A model generated the notes under the pieces. The model searched no databases and was not told the DNA's origin. It saw nothing but the letters and a program-made list of their open reading frames with translations. The position numbers were made by a program, and so were the translations under genes. This document shows, piece after piece, positions 1 to 9,800 of a stretch of DNA of 36,036 nucleotides (within the stretch, counting starts at the first letter, position 1; every line of letters starts with the position of its first letter). This DNA is from Branchiostoma floridae (Eukaryota > Chordata > Leptocardii > Amphioxiformes > Branchiostomatidae), in the NCBI RefSeq assembly GCF_000003815.2, contig NW_023365789.1:543344-579379 (forward strand). Direction: 5' to 3'.

Positions 1-2070
1 CTCCCATATGTCACGTAAGGTACGACAGGGTGGCAAAGCGCCATTCTTATCTTGCGTGATGATTTCATTAACTTTCCGTGAAAAAAGTAAAACTCTCTCG
101 ACTGAAAAAGTTGGCAAACAATTACTACAGCGATACTTGGCTTTTCTTTTACCAGCTGTTAAAGGTTTCAAATACATGGCTAGTAGAGATATCGTGAAGT
201 TACACCTGTGAGCCTAAGTGTCCCTGTGAACCCCGGGAGGGTGTTTACCAGGTACGGTGTTGACCTAACGAACGTGTGAGGTGATCAGGTGAGGGAATGT
301 TCATTTGATGATTTTGCGGGGGAGGGGGGCGGTAGCATTTATCAATCTTTGCAAGAGGGGAGATATGATTCTGACACCTCACGGAAATATTACTATTTAC
401 ATGACAATACTAATCAAAAAGGGCCAAATATAAGGCGATGATACGCATAGATGTGGTATCTGTATGGAGGTTCCAACAAATTCGGTGTTGACTTCAGAAA
501 CATGTGAGGTAATAAGTTAAAGGACGGGTCATTTATATTATTTTGATGGAGGGTGCAGTTTTCAAGATTTTGGCGTACTTTGGAAATATTAATGGTTAAT
601 TAGTCAGTAGTACATGTAGTTGCTATAATGATGGTTGACACGTTTGTAGGAGAGCATCTCTATGGTTGTATCAACACGTTTGGTTCCAATCGTTAAAAAG
701 CTGACATGCCTCTTGTTCAGAGAGACCCTAAAACCCCGGAGAGGGGCGGTACCCGGTACAGTGTGGACTTTACGATAAGGCGCAGAACGTTTTACAGCAG
801 GGGCTGGTGGTGCTGTGACATTTATTGATTTTTGTTTTATTAAGAGGCGCCTGCCTAAATAAATTTTACGTTGCTACTTGTGAGGATTTACAAATGACTG
901 GTTTATTGACCATGTACTTACTTGGCAGAGTCAACAGACACAATTAGCTTTGGATGGTCATCCGCATTAGACAGTCTTAATGGTGAATTAAGTCATTCTA
1001 CTGCTTCAACGGTGTTGTCAGTAACCATCTACTAGTTAGCCAGTGCCTTACATGACCACACACAGAGCAATAAATGCGTTATAATTGGAATTATCTTTTG
1101 TGCCTTCGTCTCAATATACTGACCTTGTGCACTCCGTAATAGTGTTTACCAAGCACGGTGTTGATTCAGATATATGTCTGGAGATGTAGGGACTTTGAAG
1201 GTGAAAGGTTAAAAACGGCTCACTTTAGTTTTGTGGGGAGGGGGTGATTAAGTAACATTTCAAAATTTCGCTACAAGGAGAATACTTGTTAGTTATCACA
1301 AATGACAACATTTGGGGTTATGATGGCTTTTCATGAATGACACTATGAACACATGTCATCCAAATGGTTAGTTAAGTAGTGTATTAGTTCACCCGTCATA
1401 CCATTGTGCCCATACGTACTGACATTGCGAATTCCACAATGATGTTTACCAGGTTCGATAATGACTCAGGTAAATATTGAGGTGACCGTACGGCCGTACG
1501 TGATGTTAGCAACTTATGCTTGTTGGATGCATGTAATTTCGCAACATTGCAACATTTTTGGCTACAAACGGAATACTATTTAGTTCTAAGAAATGTTAAC
1601 TTTTTTTAGTGCTTTTAATGAATGACACTATGAACAAAAATACCCTATTAGATAGTAAAGTAGTGTATTAGTTCACCCTTTGTGCCCATACAACTGCGCT
1701 TCTTGTCAGCCATTTGTCAACGGTTTGTTTGTCAGCCATATAGCTTTACATCCTTTACAGCCGCAAAAAAATTAATAAATACCTTCTAAGTGTTGTGCCC
1801 ATAGTGACCTTGTGAACTCCACAACAGTGTTTACCAGGTCCATTGTTGACTTAGGTAAATAATCAGACCTTACGGCCGTGCGTGTGGTTAATGTCTTAAA
1901 CAGGCGGCACATTCCATGTCTCGGGGGAGGGGTGCTTGTGCCGATAATAGCTTTGTGTATCGTGCGAAGTTTATAACGTAGGAGAATCTTTGGTGAGAAA
2001 TTAAGATAGGTCATGTGAAGCAAATAATTTTGCTTGTGCAGAGGTATAGATAGGAGCTCTGTGTGTCGTG
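1..2070 (+). repeat. Long modular repeat, copy A (left end outside window)
   Basis: Non-coding repeat that matches copy C read in reverse: bases 1-60 pair with about 25740-25660, 225-290 with about 25507-25400, 890-1300 with about 24730-24300, and 1790-2020 with about 24170-23910. The part at 1424-1850 also matches copy B at about 17400-17830. A degenerate module (GTTTACCAGG, then a GGTGTTGACT-like core, then GTGAGGT) recurs near 240, 480, 740, 1145, 1445 and 1825, so the copy is an array of diverged units of about 240-390 bases. The short ORFs here lack any recognisable domain. Element class unknown. Confidence 0.75.
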
Positions 2071-2215
2071 CAATGAGGTATAACAATCCTCATCTCGGAA
2101 ATAAATAGTTCCTGTTGTAATTTTGATGGCAGTTCTCGCTCACCAACCCTGCAGTACCGACGCTTCTCGTTAGGATGACGAACTGCCGAGCACTTTGCAG
2201 GTTGCGGGCAGAGGT

Positions 2216-3062
2216 CAACTCACTGTTGAGTTTTCCGTCCTGATCCATTTGCCTATTGGCTCGCTGTTGAGTAATCCTTACTGACCCATGTACTTATCGG
2301 CTCGCTGTTGAGTTCTCCGGACTGACCCATGTACTTATCGGCTCACTGTTGAGTTCTCCTTACTGACCCATGTACTTATCGGCTCACTGTTGAATTCTCC
2401 TTACTGACCCATGTACTTATCGGCTCACTGTTGAGTTGTCCTTACTGACCCATGTACTTATCGGCTCGCTGTTGAGTTCTCCGTACTGAACCATGTACTT
2501 ATCGGCTCACTGTTGAGTTCTCCGAAATGACCCATGTACTTAACGGCTCACTGTTGAGTTCTCCGTACTGACCCATGTACTTAACGGCTCGCCGTTGAGT
2601 TCTCCTTACTGACCCATGTACTTATCGGCTCACTGTTGAGTTCTCCGTACTGACCCATGTACTTATCGGCTCACTGTTGAGTTCTCCTTACTGACCCATG
2701 TACTTAACGGCTCACTGTTGAGTTCTCCGAACTGACCCATGTACTTATCGGCTCACTGTTGAGTTCTCCGTACTGACCCATGTACTTATCGGTTCACTGT
2801 TGAGTTCTCCGGACTGACCCATGTACTTATCGGCTAACTGTTGAGTTCTCCGAACTGACCCATGTACTTATCGGCTAACTGTTGAGTTCTCCGAACTGAC
2901 CCATGTACTTATCGGTTCACTGTTGAGTTCTCCTTACTGACCCATGTACTTAACGGCTCACTGTTGAGTTCTCCTTACTGACCCATGTACTTATCGGTTC
3001 ACTGTTGAGTTCTCCGTACTGACCCATGTACTTATCGGCTCACTGTTGAGTTCTCCTTACGC
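2216..3062. repeat. 41-bp minisatellite, about 20 copies
   Basis: Tandem array with a 41-base unit. Each unit contains CTCACTGTTGAGTTCTCC followed by ACTGACCCATGTACTTAT. The first one or two units near 2216-2280 are degenerate and the later ones differ by only a few bases, often at the two bases after TTCTCC (TT, GT, GA or GG). No open frame runs through it. It lies between repeat copy A and the 3' flank of the LRR-death-kinase gene. Confidence 0.93.
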
Positions 3063-4592
3063 CAGGTACGCTGTGGCCGACTGGGATATTTCAGTCTGAT
3101 ACGAACAGCTCTGAACATTATCTACAAGTAGCCTGACATTCCAGTTATTCTTCCTGGGTCTATACAATGTCATGCAATGCATTTGAACATCACTAAACGG
3201 AAAAGTCGACGTAACAGAAAAAGCATGATACGTAAGATATGAAAGTTACATACATAAACGATAGAAATCAAAGTTAATTCAATGGACACACGCATTCGTA
3301 CGTACAGCTTCTGTTTTGTTCATGAAAGGCAGCACATTTGTTACATCAGGTACATCATAATATAAAACTGAAAGACTGACAGAGCCTGATAAGAAGGCTG
3401 GTCTCTAACCTTCTCGTAAATCAGTAGATGTAAGGTGGGTAGAACAGACCTATCACTACCACAGCTAGTCTCACAAATCGTGTACAGAACTGCTGTGTCA
3501 CGTCTTGAGGCGGTTTACTGGTTATGACATACTGGCAAAGTTGACCTGTTTTTTTTTTCAGTTGTAGCATCGGGCCTAACAGTAAATGTCACACATACTT
3601 GGTCATACATACCGTTTTTACCGAATTTTATTTCACTGCATCACAAGATTGAGAAGCAAAATATGTGTAAATATTTCTCAAAAGCACATTACTGTAAACA
3701 CCATTAGACGTGTATCAAGTAGCAAAGACTTAACATATTACCTGTACAAAAGTTAATAATTGTTACGATTTTATGTAGTCAAGGTGACATATGATACAAA
3801 TGATCCCGATATCTTTTCTTAAACCGTTTCTTGTTAGTTGTGACTAGAAAATCATCTTAAGAGTTTGCACCAGTCTTGCCCTTTGTCTATAATGGAATCT
3901 AGAAGATAAAAGCACATGCCACATATACCATAATTGCGATATTGTCTTATTACTACACCAGCCCCAAGAAAACAATGGTTGTAAAAAAAGATGTAACCTC
4001 TGTTGCATTAACTATTTTTGCTCAGCAAAACTATTACATCTTTAACCATTTAAGCATAACAACCAACTTCGATTTTATAACCTGATTCCAGGAATTTCAG
4101 AACCTGAACTATGCTGGTGCAATACCAATGTTGAATGAACAGAAAATAGATTGCTGGAAATGTTCAATTCGTTAAAGACTTTCAAACTTTAAACCAGTGT
4201 TGCCTTTTGGCCTGTCCTGGATCTTGATGAATTAAAAAACTTCATGTGTCCTTTGAACTACGCTGCGTGGCTGTATCATCATTTTTATCTGTAGATTTCT
4301 CCTGCTTGTACCTTAATCTACACGAAAACCTGACAAATCTGGTGCTGTTAACCGTCGCCTGTCCATATATCAAGGTTTTGAATCAGTTCTTGCGAGCCTG
4401 TGAACAAGAGCAAAACAAATGTTATCAGCACGATAGAATTCAACGTTAACATTTTCATATAGAATGGCATTGTGTTACAGAATTACATGCAGTTTAAATG
4501 GACCGCTTCTATATATTTTACCAATCGGGGTGAATCTTTATGAGTCCCGGTTACACACAAAAGTCCTACCAAGGTACCAGGGCTACCCTTTC
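3063..4592. other. Intergenic region, no gene seen
   Basis: AT-rich sequence with only short ORFs lacking any recognisable domain. It lies 3' of the minus-strand kinase gene, so part of it should be that gene's 3' UTR. An AATAAA (minus strand, 3627-3632) is present but lies about 960 bases past the stop, so its use is uncertain. Confidence 0.5.
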
Positions 4593-6839
4593 CTAGCTTC
4601 GCATCGCTCCTGCGATTTCTTCCATAGCCGGATATTCAGCAGGCAAGCGATCGGCAGGGGCGAGCTGAAGCTTAATTGAATACGGTGGACGTCAAGAGGC
4701 TGGATAACAGGGCGATCAGCGAATAAAAATGTTTTGTTGTTACCTTCATCACGTCAATAATGGCCTGTAGAATGTCCTCTTTACTGGACCTGCTGGTCAC
4801 GGCAAGGAGACGGTCTGCACACTCTGGAAATCAAAGGCATGAAAGGTTTATACACTGCCCGAAAAGCGGGATTTACCACTAACAATAAATACTAGGTAAT
4901 GATTGCTTTTGCCATTTGATGATGATTGATTCAACGATTATCGGACCTTTATATAAGATTCATCTCTCAGAGCAACCATCAAAGTCCAGACGTACGTATC
5001 TGACTTACCTTGGGACATATCCTCGTAATAGCTTGTATAACACTAGCGACAAATGCATGCAGGAAATCTTTACCGGCGCTGTGTATCGCCTAGGCAAACA
5101 TTACCAGATTCACGCGATTATACCATAGCTAGTGTGAGTGCAGTAGATTGTATGAAGTATAGATTACCCTGGAATGTGGGCCTGTCCTCCGGGGTCTGGC
5201 TCCAGCATGTCTGCATCAGCTGACTGACTGTGGACACTTCAGGCAGGTCTGTAGGGACCAGCTTCAGGTCTGGTCGCTGTTCTGATGTCACCGCAAGCCT
5301 GATCAGGGCAGTGTTCATAGCATCTGCGGATATGATGATAAAGAAAAGATACACTTAAAGAATTGGCAAATGCTTGGTAAGTCTTTCACTTGCACAAATA
5401 TGAAATATTGCATTTGAGGATCACAAACTCTAAGATATTCAAAGTCTATTTAGAATTTACTAGAAGATCGGAATGCCTTGACCTAAATTTAGACAAAGCA
5501 AATATCAGACAAAATGGCATATCCTGAACTCACTTCCATATGGCTCTGCTCTTGTAATGATCTCCCAAAGCAGCACACCAAAACTGAAAACCAAAACACA
5601 GTATTTTAGGAATGTCTAACGGAAAAAATCCATGTTTCATTTTGTGAATTAAGTGTATGAAAAAGATTTCGACCAGTACCTGTAGACATCGAACATAGGT
5701 GTTGGGACGAGATTGATGTCCAAGAAGAACTCCGGTGGAGCATGCGTGATTGTGCTACCTTCCGGGCTGGTTTGGGTGACAACACGAGATTTCATCTTCC
5801 ACTTGGACAGGCCAAAGTCTGAAATCTGAAATGGGAAAGTCATTAAATTTTCCATTATCTGTGCTTATGTGTAAAATCTTCAATTCGTTTCACAAGTGAC
5901 CAGGCGGACATTTATCACTTACAACGGTTATTGTTACCTTCACGTGGAAGTCGCCATCCAGTAGCACGTTCTCTGCCTTCAGATCACAGTGGAGAATCTG
6001 TGGGTTCTGGCAGTGCAGGAAAGTCATCCCCAGGGAGATCTCGTGTGCCATTCTCCACCTCAGGGCCCAGGGCACGTCCACATCCCGCAGCAGCCCGGCC
6101 AGAGAGCCGTTCTCCATGTAGGGCATCACGATGGCGAAGTTTGGGTCCAGACAGACCCCCAGCAGACTGATGACGTGGGCCGAATTGCTGGCAAGCTTCA
6201 GTTTCCTCGCTTCAGAATACAGCAGCTCTTGCTCACTTGAGGTATAAAAACATGAAGAAATATGTTTTGTATTTTTCTTTAAGTGTAGGTCATTTATTTT
6301 GTCAATAACCATTTAACAATCATGTTTGCAGATTGTATAGCGTGCGAGCTATCATTATACTAGTAAGCGTAAATGAAAGACATCAAACTCTGACCTTCCT
6401 TCTATCTGGCGAGTAAACAGACATTTTACAGCCACGTCCTGCTTCCAGTCCAGATGTCGGGCTTTTTTCACGTAGGCGAACCCCCCGCGGCCGAGAATGG
6501 ACTGTTGTCCGACCTCGAGTTGGTCAAAGTGGATGATGGGAAACTTCTGGTCAACCGTCACGCTGGGATACTTACTCAAGCTGAAAAATGCACCATGGTC
6601 TCAGAAATATTAGTAAATTCAATTTTTAGACGTGCAGGAATATTCTACATCAAAGTTGTTATGAGGGACATTTTTTAATGAAATTGATTTGTTGTCAAAC
6701 TGACTTTGGTATGCCTTAGATATCAAACAGACATTTTCTAGCAGAATAGAATATACTCGTACCTGTTCTGCAGCCCATCTGCCTCTTGGCCACCAACAGC
6801 ACCGACGGCTCCGGTTTCATATCCTCTGCGATCTGGGGT
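4593..6839 (-). other. Coding exons 4-11: linker and RIPK-like kinase domain
   Basis: Residues 486-839. A short Gly-rich linker (exon 4) leads to the kinase. Visible residues: glycine loop GRGGFAYV (541-548), VAVK lysine 563, helix-C glutamate 581 in YSEARKL, catalytic loop HCDLKAEN (655-662; Asp657, Lys659, Asn662), DFG 675-677, APPE near 701-704, DVYSFGVLLWE, and a C-lobe CW...RPTFQ near 777-789. ISDFGLSKW and the PEG-rich activation loop most resemble RIPK2 and RIPK4. All catalytic residues are present, so an active kinase is expected. HCD replaces HRD, as in the variable non-RD loops of RIPK kinases. Confidence 0.88.
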
Positions 6840-9800
6840 CTGAGTGGAAATGATCTCTTTAGGTTTCAACATTATGCAGATCACGCATTTCCTTTCTTGG
6901 TTAACGCATTGTGACTATTTTAACGGAAGTGTCTAGTATTTTGTCTTGATTGTAGTCGTTTTGATAGTTTCCCCACAAGTGAAGACAACGAAGTTTACAA
7001 ATTTCCGTAAGGTATCTGTATCCAAGACGATCGAAACAGGTGGCAAAGATTAATAACAAATACTGAAAAGTCACAAGTCGAAGTAGAAAGTCAATAACAA
7101 ACACCACCCCACCCTGTGTGTCAGTGAAAGCTGGTCGGCCAGCTGCTGAAAGTCCAGGTCTCTGAGGTGCTGCTCCAGGGCGGAAAGTGTGGCCGCCTCA
7201 CCTTCCTTCTCTCTCCACTGTACCAGCGTCTGGTACACCTGGTCAGGAACGTCGTCTGGGGCGGAAGCCTGATTAAGTAAGTTATTGTAGATTATCATAT
7301 GATAATTAATTCTATTCATTTCAACGTCACCACTGTATTAAGAGCATATATCTGTGATAATATAAGGAATAAGGAAGTAACCTATTATTTTCTTGATGAC
7401 CAAAGCGTTTTTATCTGTAAGGGAGGCGAAATATAAGATAATACGACAATAAATGTCACGAGCTTGTGTAAGACATTTTTGGTTGTTCTGAACAGCATGG
7501 CCATTATGACACAAGCACTGATTCTGATTCCTATCTGTTTATCTGTTAAGTTACGTAAAGGAAAAAACCTTAATGGCGTCCACCGCCCTGTTGCTGAGTC
7601 CCAGGCTCCGGGCGAGAGGTTTCCACTGGGTTTGGCTCATCCTCACGGACAGGCGGTTGAAGGCACGGAGAATTCTCTCATCTTAATAAAAGAAAACACA
7701 TTTTCAGTTTACTTAATATATGTTTTCAGTTTACCTTTCAAGTATTCATTAAAATGTCGTTTTGACAGCCTTTTTTTCATTACTTTTATTCCATCAGCAG
7801 TAATCAAGTGTACAGAATTTCGTACATGTCATAATGTCATCATTAATACACACATTTTTTTTTTTTTTTTCTATTTGATTTTGGACAGACGAGGACGATG
7901 TGGCACTGCACTCAAGTTTTTTGTAACTTATATTAACAATGCCACATACACGGTACAGACAGAAGGAAAGTCGTGTAAAGTGCCTTTCCCAAGGGCACAA
8001 CGTCGGGGGCACGGTGGGAATCGAACTCAGGACCCATAGATTCCGAGCCGAAAGCTCTACCAGTTACGCCACGCCCGACGCCACATTTTTTGTTGTTGCT
8101 ATGACCTATATATTGACTGGACTTACCGAATCACATAGTGCAATGATAATGCAATAGTGTAGGATATTGTGTCTTTGAAGTAACAAAGGGTTATCTTTAT
8201 ATCTAGACCATGACAAAAATATAGCATACTTTGCTAGAGTTATTTGAAGATTTGAATCGTCACCAAGTAATATAGAGTTTATGCCTATATCCATAACTAA
8301 AACAGAGATTCGTTCCTTAATTCTTTCCCAGTACCCTTGCAGCCGGTTACACTTAATGAACATATGGATGTAGTTTTCCTCCGTGTTACATATTCCACAT
8401 GTAAATATTTCCGGTACTGTCTATTATTTTCCATCTATGAAGTAAAAGTTTACATGGTAGTATCTTGTGGAGAATTTTGAAATTAAATTCTCTAAGCTTA
8501 TTAACCTTTATATCAATCGTTTGTGCTTTCCATATCTAACTCCATTTCAGACCGGGACATTCGGTGTCAGATACCGAATCCCAATATACCTGGGCTGTTG
8601 GTTTTACATTAGTCTGAAAAATATAGCTTGAATACAAAAATCTACTTGTGAAAATATCAGCAGTTTTACACAGACCATTATACCAGGGTACGACTTTCCT
8701 CACTTTACTCAAGTGAAAAATGAGTCGTCCCTCGGATAGGACGTTAAATGGAGGTCCCGTGCGTGGGGAGAGCCATACCCTATGTACGTTAAAGAACCCG
8801 CCACATGTGCGAACATCCACCCGAGCGGATCAAACCATTCCGGCCAAAATAGGGGTAGGGAATCTCCCGAGCAGCCCTCGTAACCCCTGCTTCGCCTATT
8901 GGGTCAGTTAGTCCTCACTCGTAGTGAGCAATTGGGCTGGTCTCAGTCATGATGTTTCTGACCAAGGGCGAAGAGTTGCTGTTACAGTTCCAATCATGTA
9001 ACCCGTAACCTTGAGTGGCCTTCAGGCCTTGTTACGTGGTGACCATTGAGTAAAAAAAAAAAAAAAAAAAACATTGGTTTTGTGAGATGGACTAACAATA
9101 CAATCTTGAACAAGACAAGTAGTTCGCCCTAAAGTCCTTTTCACACAGGCATATTCATATATCCAGTTGTGTTTAGTAGTGAGTTTCCCCAGTAACGATG
9201 CGGATGTTATAAAGTCTGAGTCACTGCATATATCTCTTACAAAAATAATACCACATGTACAGTCTATCCAATGTTTATAGTACAGAGTTTTGTTCTTTAA
9301 CTTAAAGTTTTTGTTACACCAAATAATTTCGTTTTGTACATTTGCAATGTCTGTCTTCCCTCCTCCCAGCTCATGCCATGAGAGGATTACATCTCTGTAG
9401 AAAGGTGGAAGTGTTAACAGAGGTGGTGCATCTGTTTTCTTACTAAAGTTAAAGCGGAAGGCCAAAAAGCCCTTCCCTATCTTATTAAAGAAATGTAAAG
9501 GTATCAATTGCCATCTACAGATTCTGCTGGGATCCTGTGGAGTTTTCATAAACCTTCGGACCCAAGCAGCTTGTACACTTTTACATTTTACATGTATATC
9601 TAGCATCTTTAATCCTCCATCCTGGTAATTTGAATATAATGTTTTTCTCCTTATCTTATCTGGTTTCCCATCCCAAAGGAAGTGGAAACAGGCCTTCTCT
9701 AGTCTTTTTAAAACCCAAGCAGGAGTGAGGATACAAGACATTTTGTAAACAAGCTGGGCTATCCCAAGTGTTTTGATTATCAATATTTTTCCATACAAGG

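Noticed and set aside
5931-6240. Plus-strand ORFs of 79 and 83 residues
   Set aside because: They are shadows of the GC-rich kinase exon on the opposite strand and have no recognisable domain.
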